Shown here one piece after another: positions 47,266-57,530 of a stretch of DNA of 64,000 nt (position 1 is the first letter of the stretch; each line of letters begins with the position of its first letter). Under the pieces are notes generated by a model, which was not told the DNA's origin, ran no database searches, and saw only the letters and a list, made by a program, of their open reading frames with translations. This stretch comes from Datura wrightii (taxonomy: Eukaryota; Streptophyta; Magnoliopsida; Solanales; Solanaceae). The stretch covers positions 61,500,501 through 61,564,500 of the forward strand of contig JASDFA010000003.1 in the NCBI GenBank assembly GCA_035772735.1, read 5' to 3'. A program made the translations under genes and the position numbers.

Positions 47266-47650
47266 TAGTTAGGTGCTAGGTCAAGGCTCTAAATTGCTGT
47301 ATAATTTTTCCTTGTTGTTTATGTATGTTGTGCTTTCCCTGTAGTGAACTGTTTGCGATGTATGTGTATATATTTGTTGTGTGGTTAAGGATGTGTGTTT
47401 TTGAAAGTATGGTTGCCATTGTAAATATTTTATAAATTTTGTAAATAAAATTTTTTTTTCTCTATCGACATGATCGATATTTTTCAAAATTTTTGCGAAA
47501 ATATTTTGCACTTGTAAATATTTTCTTTCTATCGAAATGATAGATGTGTTGCAAAAAAATTTTTGATTTTGATTTTTGGGTTTCTCGGAGTTTGTTTTCG
47601 GTTCTTTTACCGAGAATAGTCCCATTGAACCGATGTCATAGTTAGTGATC

Positions 47651-47690
47651 GTTCCCTATGATGGATGGATGACGACCGTCTTAAGGGAAA
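47651..47690 (+). promoter_or_regulatory. Conserved 3' noncoding stem-loop block, copy A
   Basis: Arms TTCCCT (47652-47657) and AGGGAA (47684-47689) enclose ATGATGGATGGATGACGACC and GTCTTA. B is identical in the core; E and C are divergent, but arm pairing is kept. Confidence 0.6.
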
Positions 47691-48637
47691 TGTAGTTGGT
47701 AGGAGTAGGATTTTTATTTGTTGTTTTAGTTTTCTTTGGTGGATTGCATCAATAAACTGTAGTTGCTTATGCTTGCTAAAATTTCGTTGCATGTTGTAAT
47801 TGATGTTCAAATTGTGGAAATGATTCGTTTGAAAGCATGCAATTCTGTAAATATGTTGAGTTACCTAGGCTATAGAATTTGATTCATTATGATTGAGGCT
47901 TAATCTTGAATTCATGTAATTGACTAATTAAAGAGTCTGTGAATGCATCTGGATTCGAGCATGTGCATGAAGTGTGAAGTAAGGTTTTGCTATTCCATGT
48001 CATCGTGAATTGTCTAGAACTTGCCTGGTATGTATACAAAGCGAAATGAAGGAGGTGTAGTGTTGGAAAGGATGTAGGCATTTCTTTGTTTTAACCGATA
48101 GTTTCCATTTTTTTCTTGTCAAATTCTACCTTTTTATATGTTGTATACCCTAGTCAGCCCGTTGAGCCTTTAGCCGATTTCTTTCTTTTGTCCAAAATTG
48201 TATGAACTAAGCTTTATTCCTTCTTTTCATTAGCCTTAAAGTCTTTAAGAAGCTCTTAAGTGCTTACAAAGAACAGAAAATGTTTCCCAAAGTGTTAAAG
48301 AGTGAAAATAGTGAAAAGAAAAAGAAAAGCAAAGCGAGGAAAGAAAAGATGACGTTGAAGAGGCACTTGTTGTAATTAATTGATATTGAGGGTACATGAA
48401 AACCCTCTGCTTTGTGTCAAGTGTGGTTGATGAAATGGGCTGTGTGAAAGTAAACCAGCATGAATGGGAGAAAAAGAGAAAAGAGAGGAACAATGTCCAT
48501 GAGTCGATGGGAATGAGTTGAAAAGGCGCTTAAGGATGCTAGCGATTATTATTGGCTAATCCAATATATGCATACTAGATCCATAGCCCCGTTACAACCC
48601 ATTAAAGTCCTACGTGATCCTATATTGCATTTCTTTA

Positions 48638-48695
48638 TATTAGTGGAGTAATACACTAAGGGCAAGCCTATGGGTCTTGACATGATGCATGTGAA
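48638..48695 (+). promoter_or_regulatory. Second conserved 3' block, copy A
   Basis: TTAGTGGAGTAATACACTAA (48639-48658) is a near-palindrome, followed by GGGCAAGCCTATGGGTC. B has the same; C has AGTGGTGAGTTACAT followed by GGGCAAGCTTATGGGTC; E has GGCAAACCTATGG. Confidence 0.5.
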
Positions 48696-49046
48696 TTCTT
48701 TTGGGAGAGAGAGTGAAATTAATTTTTATAGGCCCCTACTTGCATGTTCGTGTGTTGCATGAACATAAAGGGGAAGTTTCTCTCGAGTTGTGAGGGCACA
48801 TGCTTGATGAAAGATTGATTTTCGTGTCGGATTTCTTGATTAGTTGATTTGCATGAGTTTGCCGATATCAAGAATCAATTCTTAAAAAGTCTAGGCAGCC
48901 TTCATGTATTAAAGGTCATTGTATTGTACGACCAAGCATGTTTTCTTGATGATTTACAAAAATTGAATAATCGGTACGACCGTAGCGTAAATTGTTGCAC
49001 CATAGTGATGAAGGTTGGGATGTAATTTGCATGATTTGGGTATGTG

Positions 49047-49084
49047 TTGTTCGAGGACGAACAAGGATTTAAGTGTGGGGTAAG
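49047..49084 (+). promoter_or_regulatory. Element A: hairpin plus terminal polypurine tract
   Basis: TTGTTCG-AGGA-CGAACAA (49047-49064) is followed by TTTAAGTGTGGGGTAAG, which ends at the 3' LTR start (49085). Confidence 0.85.
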
Positions 49085-50544
49085 TGATCTTGGGCAGATT
49101 TATATGCCCAAGTGATACTCAAACGTATCATTTTTACCTTGTTTGTTGTGCAATGTGTATATAATATCATGTAATTGGTAATAAAATGTGAATTTATACT
49201 AACCAACATGATTAGCATTTGTTTTGCAGATAAAGGTGATTTTTAGGAGTTAAAATGCATGTTGGAACTATGTCGGAGTTGGACTTGGATGCGAGCGTGG
49301 AAAACACCTTGGAATGCAGGATTTATAGGGGCTCCGTGATGGCTCCGTACCACGCTACCATCGCGGTAGCACACCGCCTGAGCATGAATTAATTTGGCAA
49401 TTTCCAGTGTACCTGCGCGTCAGCTCCGTGGCACGGAGATAGGCCTCCGCGATGGCCTCCGTGCCACGTTGAGGTTAAATTACCGGACCCTGGAAATTCC
49501 AGTGAGGGTCCGCATCCACGCCGTGTCACGGAGGCAGTGCTCCGCGTTGGCCTCCGTGACACGTTGCTTGTTATTCCGGGAAAAATTTCCCACTAGTATA
49601 AATAGCACACTTAGGTTTATTTTAATTAGTTTTTAGTTTTTAGTTTTTAGTTTTTAGACTGAGTTCAGAAGTGGAGAGCAGGAACGTGGGTTAGTAGCAG
49701 TTGAAGATTGGAAAAGCTAAGGGATTTCTTCTCTTCTTTTCTTTTCTATCAATTGTAAGTATAATTTACACTCATTTTAGGATGATCAATCCAAGAATGA
49801 GTGGCTAATTCTCTTTCTTGCTGAGGTTTTGAACATGTGTAATGAATTTTGATTGTAAATGATATGGTTTTATTCTTCTTCTTTAATTTTGTTCTATTAA
49901 TTCTTGTTCTTTACTGCATTAGTGATTGGTCAACATTAATGTATATCTAAAAAGTCCAATTTCACTCGAAAGAGCAAGAAATTGGAAAGTTGTGAATTAA
50001 TAGGGTATTGTTCTTAACTTGATTTGGGAAAATTGGGTTTTGATGTGCTTTCCTGATAGAAATATACTTGAAAGCCGTATTAGTCAATTTAGAAACCTGA
50101 ATTGTAGTGCTAGGTCATAAATTGCATTTGATCACAGAAATGTAGACGGATGGTTTATGATTCTAAAGTGAAATTAAATACGAGAGTTTTAATTTCTAGG
50201 CAAATGTTCTTGGCTAGCAACTTGAAGAAGAGAATTAACCAAAATTATCATGATTATCAAGTTCATTACTTGTTCTTAACCTTGGCATTTCATATCCATT
50301 GTCTGAATTCACAAGTAAATAGTGTTATTAATTGTAGTATATAGTTTAGAAACAAAAACTCAATTAACCCTTGGTTACGTTGTTGTTAGCATAATTAGAA
50401 GTTAAATAGAAATATAGTAAATTAGGCAATTTTACATATCTTGAGCCTCCTTGGATCGATACTTGGCTACTTAGCCACTTTATTACTTGTTTGACCACGT
50501 GCACTTGCGTGTCGGTTTTTACCCGTAGCCCAAAGCACCGAGCA
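49085..50544 (+). mobile_element. Element A: 3' LTR
   Basis: It matches the 5' LTR over its full length with few visible differences. The TATA box is at 49597-49605. It ends at GAGCA, directly before the CCTAG TSD. Confidence 0.95.
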
Positions 50545-51165
50545 CCTAGGTCCGTGTCACATTGAGGGGGAAGGGGTTTTTGGGATGTTGGTCGCGGGGG
50601 ATATGAAAAATGAGGAAAAATGAGGGGAAATTGGGGTCAAAAAGTGGAAATTTCGCGCGGGTCACCCGGTGACCCGGTGTGACCCGTCGCGATATACACC
50701 TCAACGTGTCATGGAGGGTAACGCGGAGCATGCCCTCCGTGACACGGAGCCATCACGCAGGTGTTCTGGAATTTGTAAAAATTCTAGAATTACCTTCAAC
50801 GTGTCACGGAGGGTAACGCGGAGGCCCTCCTCCGTGACACGGAGCCATCGCCCTGGCTCACTGTTTTTGCCACATTTTATTATTTTTCATACCTCTGATT
50901 TTCCTTTGCGATCCTTTGCATATTTATCCTCCGTTTAACCTGCAATTCATCTTATGACAAGAAATTGGTTAGAATTATAGGTTTCACTCAAAATAAAAAT
51001 AAAAATAAAAACTAAAAATTTTGTTGTTAATAAATTTTTTTTTTCTTTTTTTTCTTTTTTTCTATGAAATCTATTCACATTTAACAAAGAAAACTTTCAC
51101 TGGTTGCCTCCCATGCAGCGCCTGGTTTACCGTCACGGCTTGATGTCATTCTACTCAGTCATCTT
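50545..51165 (-). other. Element B: region between protease and the A insertion
   Basis: On the minus strand this holds the post-pol hairpin motif (51099-51120) and a T-rich tract. Two GC-rich inverted-repeat modules (about 50795-50850 and 50700-50750) follow, then a C-rich leader that ends at the element A insertion point. It is colinear with 44594-45190 of element A. The TATA-like sequence of A is not conserved here. Confidence 0.65.
51099..51120 (-). promoter_or_regulatory. Post-pol hairpin motif, element B copy
   Basis: On the minus strand GCATGGGAGGCAACCAGTG keeps the AGGCAA loop, but the stem has lost one base relative to element A. Confidence 0.5.
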
Positions 51166-53554
51166 CTAGGGTGACAGACGTTTTCTCTCGACCACCGTCC
51201 TCACCCCAGTAGTGCTTACATTGCTCCGGTGGTTTTCTAATAACTCTCGTGATTCAACTATCTGCGCATCATCAGCTCGATCAATCACGTTGATCATCGA
51301 GAGTTCCTCGTACCCAGTCTGGAGCTTGGTGGCCTTGTATACATCAAAAACTTCCACCTTGTCGTGTGCTCGCATGGTTAGCTGCCCTGCAGCTACATCA
51401 ATCAGCGCTTTCCCGGTCGCCAAGAAAGAACGTCCCAAAATATATGGGACTTCCGCGTCTGGCTCAAAATCCAGCATGAAGAAATCTACCGGGAAGATAA
51501 GGGAGCCCACTTGCACCAACACATCCTCCACAATGCCATTAGGTCTGGCTAAGGACCGATCCGCTAGTTGCAAGATCACTGTTGTTGGTCTAGGACTCCC
51601 TAGACCCAACTTCTTGAATACCGATGACGGCATCAAATTAATGCTCGCTCCCAAATCACATAATCCGTCTGCTCGGATACTCTGCCCAATGGTAATTTTT
51701 ATAGTAAAGCTCCCAGGATCCTTGAGCTTTATGGGCAACCGGTTTTGTAACCAGGAAGTGCACTCCTCCGTGAGAGCCACCGTAGCATACTCAATCGACC
51801 GACTTTTGTTCACCACGATGTCCTTAATGTACTTTGCGTACTTCGGCACTCCCTGCAAAACATCAACAAGAGGTAAGTTAATATGTACCTATTTCAGCAC
51901 CTCCATGAATTTCTTGAAACACACCTCCTCCTTGTGTTTCCTTAATCTTTGAGGAAACGGGGGTGGTGGTCTTTCTGATTCAGCCTCCTTTTTCTTCCCA
52001 CTCTCATCAAATTGCTCCCTCTCAACTTCTGCTGCTCCTGATTGTTGAGGTGGTCTTTCTGGTTCCTCCTCTTTAAGCTGCAAATCACTTCTTGTGGTCA
52101 CTGCATTCACTTGTTTGGGGTTGGGATCTGTGTCGCTCGGGAGTCCTCCTCTAGGCCTGGTGTTTTGGCTCCAGCAAATTGCCCAAATTGATATTCAAGT
52201 GCCTTAGTAGCTAACTGGTTGTTCTTCACCTCGGCTGCCAATTTCACATAGTCAGCCTGCAACTGAGCTTGGTTAGCTATCATTGTCTTGAACATCTCCT
52301 CAATACTGGGTGATGGTGGCGAAGGTGGTGCATTGTTGTTTCTATATTGTGCCTGATAGTTCTGCTGCCCTCCTTGATTCCTCTGCGCCCCCTGACTCGA
52401 ACTTTGCCCTTGATGGTTGTTGCTACCCCAAGAGAAATTCGGGTGATTCCTCCAGTTGGAATTGTAGCTGTTGCCATACAGTTGGTGGTTGTTCCTCTGT
52501 ACATTTCCCACAAAGTTCACCGAATTAGGATTTGCTCCACAACACTCAGTTGAGTGCTCACTACTCCCGCACACTTCACACCAAATCTGCTGCACTACAT
52601 TCACTAGGGCTTGAGTATGGTTCATTGTCATGTTACTGAAGTGGGTGTTGAGTTGATTCTGTAAAGCAGCTATCTGTGCAGCAATAGCTGTAAAACCATC
52701 CACTTCTAGGACTCCTGCTGCTTTCCTTGTTCCTCCTCTTGACGAATCAGCATTCCACTCCAGATTTTCCTGCGAAATACGATTTAACAAGGTATATGGC
52801 TCCTCACAAGTTTTCTCCAATGCTTGTCCCCCGGCTGCTGAGTCTAGCAAGATCTCTGTGTGGGGTTCCAAACCCTCTATAAAAGTGTGCACCAGCACAT
52901 CATTGGATTGGTGATGATGAGGACAATCCCGCAACATAGACTTGAATCTTTCCCAAGCCTGATACAGATTCTCTCCCTCTCTCTATTTAAAACTTAGAAT
53001 TTGACTTCTAAGTCTTGCTGTTTTACCGGATGGAAAAAACCGTATCAAGAATTTCCTTGCAAGATTATCCCACGTAGTAATAGAATTAGGTGGCTCATCT
53101 TTCAACCACCTCTTGGCTTCTCCCAATAGTGAAAATGGGAACAATGTAAGCCTGACATAATCTGATGACACTCCAGTGGGAATGTAAGTGTCACTTATCT
53201 CCAAAAAATTTTGGAGATGCTGCTGTGGATCCTCATGAGGGAGACCTGTGAACTTCCCGCTGCTGTGCAACAATTGCACCATGTTTTGTTTGAGCTCGAA
53301 CCTCCCTCCTGGCTCAAGTTTGCAGATGCTAGAGGTGACATTGTTAGCATTGGGATTGCCACCTCGCGAACCGGCCTAGCTGCCATTTCCTCGGGCACTA
53401 ACATTGTCCTTACAACTGGTGGATTTTGTTGTTGCTCCATGATTGTTTGTCTGAGCAACTGCAGCTTTTTCTCTAGAGATTCTCTCTTTTGACGATGAAA
53501 TTGTCTTTCAGGCTCTAAATATGAATCCACCAGCTCCTTTTTTCTTGCCAGTGT
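51166..53554 (-). pseudogene. Element B: gag-protease, frameshifted
   Basis: Colinear with the gag-protease of A. The frame upstream of any AUG (DSYLEPERQFHRQ from about 53530) is conserved and directly preceded by a TAA. A frameshift lies at about 53350 and a TAG at about 52985 within the gag core (VRLTLFPFSLLGEAKRWLK, 53170-53080). The zinc knuckle CEVCGSSEHSTECC is at about 52545-52585. A frameshift lies at about 52110 and a TAG at about 51890. The protease (GLCDLGASINLMPSSVF, about 51610-51670; YILGRSFLATGKALIDVA) is uninterrupted. It ends at 51166 after a last shift. No RT follows. Confidence 0.88.
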
Positions 53555-53658
53555 TTAACAGAAATTAGTATCTGCAAAATACAGGCTAAGACCAAGTTGT
53601 CAACACTAAGAAAAAAATATAGTAAATTAACACTTAAAAAGAATTCACCAATTGCCAG

Positions 53659-53676
53659 TCCCCGGCAACGGCGCCA
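53659..53676 (-). promoter_or_regulatory. Element B: primer-binding site (tRNA-Asp type)
   Basis: TGGCGCCGTTGCCGGGGA on the minus strand, six bases inside the 5' LTR end, is identical to the site in element A. Confidence 0.85.
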
Positions 53677-53682
53677 AAAACT

Positions 53683-55098
53683 TGTTCGGGTGCTTTTGGG
53701 TATATAGCTACACGCAAGTGCACGTGGTCGAACAAGTAGTAAAGTGGCTTAAGTAAGCCAAGTATCGATCCCACAGGGACTGGGCGAGGGTAACAATCTA
53801 CTCAAGTGTCACTATACTTTACTCTAAAAATGCAGACAACAGTGTAAAGAAAAGTTAATATTTTGGTTTCTAATTTTATACTAAGTCTAAAACAATTATA
53901 TAATTTGAGTCTGAACTATGAATTTGAGCATGCTGAGGTTAAAACGAACATGTATAGAAACAAATTAACGATACACTTTGGTTAATCTTTCCTCCGGTTT
54001 CTAGTCAAGAATTATTGCCAATGGATTAAAACTCCCGTATTTAACCCAACTTAAGAATCATGAACCGTCCACCTACATTTCTGTGATAAAACGAAATTCA
54101 TGTTCTAGCCATACAAAACCGATTCCTTAATTGACTAATACGACTTTCAGGTATATTTCTATCCTGAAGGTAAATCAATTCTCAACTTTCCCAAACTAAG
54201 AAAAGATCATATCCTATTAATTCACAACTTTCCAATTTCTTGCTCTCTCGAGTGAAACCGGACTTTTTAGATGTACATTAACGTTGGCCACACATTAATG
54301 TAGTAAGCACAAGAATCAATAGAACAACCATGGAAGAAAAGATGTAAACCCAAATTGATCAATAATCACATTTCAATACAATAGTTCTTAACCTCAGCAA
54401 GAAGAGGATTTAGCCACTCATTTGTGGATTAAACATCGTTAAATGAGTGTTAAACATAAAGCAATTGAATTAAAGAAGAAGGAGATAGAGAAAAACCCTG
54501 AGATTTTCCTCCCCTCAACTGCCTGTAACCTACGTTCTTGCTCCACCAGGTCAGAATTATTAAAAATGAACCTAAGTGTTCTATTTATACCGGTGGGAAT
54601 TTTTCCTGGAATAACAAGCAACGTGTCACAGAGTGCATGGCGGAGCACTGCCTCCATGACATGCCACTGACGCGGACCCTTACTAGAATTTGGTTGTCCA
54701 GGTATTAAGTCCTAACGTGGCACGGCGTGCAACGCGGGGCTAGGCCAACGTTCCACGGCCCCAATGCGCACCTTCACTGGAATTAGGCAAAAATTCCATA
54801 TCCAGGCAGAAGGCATCCGCGATGGCAGCGTGACACGGCTCCATCGCGGAGCCCCTTTAATTTGTGCCTTCAAGTGCTTTTTCCCTTGCTCGCATCCGAG
54901 TCCAACCCCGATCTCTCCCAACACACATTTTAGCTTTCCAAAATTGTATTTCACCTACAAAACAACGCTAATCATGTTGGTTAGTATAAATTCACATTTT
55001 ATTATCAATCACATGAAAATGTATAAACATCAATAGATAAACAAGGCTAAAAGGACGCATTTGAGTATCACTTGGTCATATAAATTTGCCCAAGATCA
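53683..55098 (-). mobile_element. Element B: 5' LTR
   Basis: 1416 bp, matching 35445-36854. TATA box (minus) at 54581-54589; inverted-repeat modules at about 54620-54850. The initial stem has one change (TGCCCAA became TGACCAA). Confidence 0.92.
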
Positions 55099-55103
55099 CC
55101 AGC
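55099..55103. repeat. TSD of element B (right copy)
   Basis: CCAGC, identical to 35440-35444. Confidence 0.9.
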
Positions 55104-56078
55104 GCCAGTGACCTGCGTCACTGTTGAAGTGCAAAATCATCCAAAAAGGCACACACATACTGAGAAGTTTTCAAGGGAATTTTGGATAACTATGCATAGA
55201 ATATGTGCTGATTTTTAACCTAATTGTGGGGAGGATCATTAGAGAATAGACCTTGTATTGAATAGAGAGTACCATATAGAGAATATTGCAGAGATAGTAC
55301 ATTTTCCTGATCCTCTTCTTCATTCTCTTGGGAGAAACACCATTATTGAAAGCTCAATAGCTGAAAATTGATTTTATTTGCTGATGATAAATGGAATTGA
55401 GATATTTTTCCTTGGTATATTCGAGTAGTAAGAATGGATATATTTATTTCTTCAAGTTATATTTTAATAATTAATGGTTGCGAATATTATTGACCTCTCT
55501 CATTTTATTTTGCTTGAAAAAGGAATGTGAAGTTGGGTAAGACTTCAATAGTAAGGAATTGGAGTTTTTGATCTATGGATTGGAGCTAAAAATAGTCTAC
55601 ATTAAAATTCCGTTAAAGGGTTAGAGCTAGATAGTCTAAACCCTTCCTCAAATATTATTATGTTGTGTAGTGGATTATGGCTTCGAGGTTTTAGAAAACC
55701 CAAAGTAAACACACTCCTTTGGTTGATAAACTTAGAGTGTAGCCCAAAGGCAAGGCTATCCATGTGTTGATTGAATCTAAGGCTTTTAGTCAATACGTAC
55801 CAAATCGATGCCCCATCAAGTGCACACCCCTAGTATCTCATCTTGCTAGCATAATTGTTTCTCCCCTTGTTTTGGACGAAATATACATTTAAATTTGTTC
55901 AACCTATTCCCCCAAATTTTATTTTATTGTTTAGACATGATGAATGCTTGTGTGAATTAATTTACAACGTTTGGTGAATCTAACATCCGATCCTTATGGA
56001 TTTAGCCCCAACTCTTTGTTGGGTTATTGTTTTGAGATGATCATAGCCACCTCCCTAACAGGAGAGTTGTTTTAGACA
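55104..56078 (+). mobile_element. Element C: 5' LTR, second part
   Basis: This continues the LTR begun at 35070. It matches the 3' LTR at 63013-64000 from AGTGACCTGCGTCACTG onward, but lacks about 100 bp present there near 63345-63440. The end is placed at GACA (56078), about ten bases before the primer site. Confidence 0.75.
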
Positions 56079-56088
56079 TTACCAAAAA

Positions 56089-56106
56089 TGGCGTAGTTGC
56101 GGTGTA
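56089..56106 (+). promoter_or_regulatory. Element C: degenerate tRNA-Asp primer-binding site
   Basis: TGGCGTAGTTGCGGTGTA resembles the tRNA-Asp site of A and B with several changes. Confidence 0.6.
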
Positions 56107-56209
56107 TTGGAATTTGATTGCCATTTGTTGTTTCTAGATTCACATTTGTGTCGCATCTTGTTTTCATTCACTTTGTTTTATTTTTTTTTGTTTACTTAAT
56201 AGGAGAAAG

Positions 56210-57530
56210 ATGAGTTACACTAGTGATATTGGTAGCGTGGATGGATTTATGAATGTTGAGGATGAGTCCGTTACTCATGATGTAGTTGGTGCTATTCGCC
56301 TACCTCCAACGGTGGGGAATACAGTGTCTTATATCACTATTGTGCTTTATGTTTTACAAATAAAGGGCTTATTTGGGGGCCTTGTGAGCGAGGATGCTAG
56401 TCGACACATAAAAATTTTTATGGATGTTTGCCAATCTTTACTACGAGCAATGTTAGCCAAGAATTTATCCGATTGAGGCTACTTCTTTTCTCCTTAACGG
56501 GAGAAGCTGCATTTTGGTTTGAAAAGCTTCCCAATGGGGAATATCCTCTTGGGATGAGTTTCTTGATGCTTTTCTTGACATATTTTTCCCCTTCCTGGAT
56601 GCTACAATTATGAGACGAGATCACTAGTTTTGTGCAAGAACATGGGGAACCTCTCCATTATGTATGGACAAGATTTAAGAGGAAAGTTGCACAATTCCCA
56701 ACACATGGTCTTTTAAATAACACGCCCCTTCAATACTTCAATCGATTGTTGGATTCTAGTAACAAATCTATCATCAACCACTGAGTTGGTGGTGCTCTAA
56801 TGGACCAAACTTTTGTGTTTGCTAGAGTTTGCTCGAAAAAGTGGCTAGAATGAATCATGCATGGGGTGCATGGGGTGCTAAGGAGGCAATGGGTGCCACA
56901 TCCACGAGCATGATTAAGGAATAGGAAAGGAAAAGTGAATTGCGAGATAGAAATATGGCAACCATATTGGAACTTCTTTAAATGCTTACTAGGCAAATGA
57001 TAGAAACAAAAGTATGGAGTGTGAATTCCATTGGAACAGTTGAAAAGACGGAGTACATTGATATGAGATTTATTTTTTCAAGGATAAAAGGGAGGCTAGT
57101 GTGGCAACTAACAGTACAAGTTTCCATCCCGATCGTCAAGAAGAAAATCAAAGTTCTTGGGGACTGAGAGATGGGAATCAAGGTTAGAACTATGAGCGTG
57201 TAGGTGATTTGGGAAATCGTGAGAGAGAGGGGAGTCCATCCATTCAAAAATTAAAGTCATGCTTGACAGAGTTTTGGAAAGAGTGATCTCCACTAACTTG
57301 GGAGTACAGGAATTGAAGTGTGATCTACTAGCCCTCACGCAAACCTTGGAATCTCATGATATCCCCATTAGGAATCTTGAAGAACAAATGAATCAATTGG
57401 CATCTCAAATTAAATTTGGAGTGAATGTGGATGCGAGGGGTCTATTTGTGGAAATGGCTGCCACAAATCCTGAATGTGGTAAATGCTAATGGGATAGGAT
57501 AAGTAGGAATGACAAACCTCCTCATGTTAG
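56210..57530 (+). pseudogene. Element C: gag (degraded)
   Basis: It starts at ATG (56210) with MSYTSDIGSVDGF. After a shift it reads FIRLRLLLFSLTGEAAFWFE and LPNGEYPLGMSFLML, the Athila-type gag core (56460-56600). A further frame (57259-57489) carries the C-terminal coiled segment ending EEQMNQLASQIKFG. Stops at 56474 and 56612 and several shifts break it. No zinc knuckle is clear. Confidence 0.8.

Larger units (their letters stand above)
47266..49046 (+). other. Element A: 3' noncoding region
   Basis: About 1.8 kb with no conserved protein. It contains the conserved stem-loop block (47651-47690) and the second conserved block (48638-48695). The open frames here are not shared with element B. 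Confidence 0.7.
40595..50544 (+). mobile_element. Element A: complete non-autonomous Athila-like retrotransposon with ORF2
   Basis: LTRs of 1463 bp (40595-42057) and 1460 bp (49085-50544) and a perfect CCTAG TSD bound a 9950-bp element. Order: 5' LTR, tRNA-Asp primer site, gag-protease, post-pol hairpin motif, GC-rich inverted-repeat modules, leader intron, ORF2, internal polypurine tract, long 3' noncoding region, terminal polypurine tract, 3' LTR. RT, RNase H and integrase are absent, so mobility would need a partner. The LTRs look very similar by eye, suggesting a fairly recent insertion. It sits inside element B, a member of the same family in the opposite orientation. Confidence 0.95.
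35445..55098 (-). mobile_element. Element B: non-autonomous Athila-like retrotransposon with ORF2
   Basis: It is bounded by two LTRs (53683-55098 and 35445-36854) and a perfect 5-bp TSD, CCAGC. It has a tRNA-Asp primer site, gag-protease and ORF2, but no RT, RNase H or integrase. It is split at the CCTAG site by the 9950-bp element A; without A it is about 9.7 kb. It lies inside the 5' LTR of element C. Gag-protease carries frameshifts and stops; ORF2 has stops and a frameshift near its N-terminus. Confidence 0.9.

Noticed and set aside
49394..49636. 80-codon frame present in both A LTRs (40904-41146 and here)
   Set aside because: It is duplicated only because the LTR is duplicated. It covers the hairpin modules and TATA box and is not found in B.
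51212..51952. 246-codon plus-strand open frame
   Set aside because: It is the antisense of the conserved protease region of element B, whose minus-strand frame has clear protease motifs.
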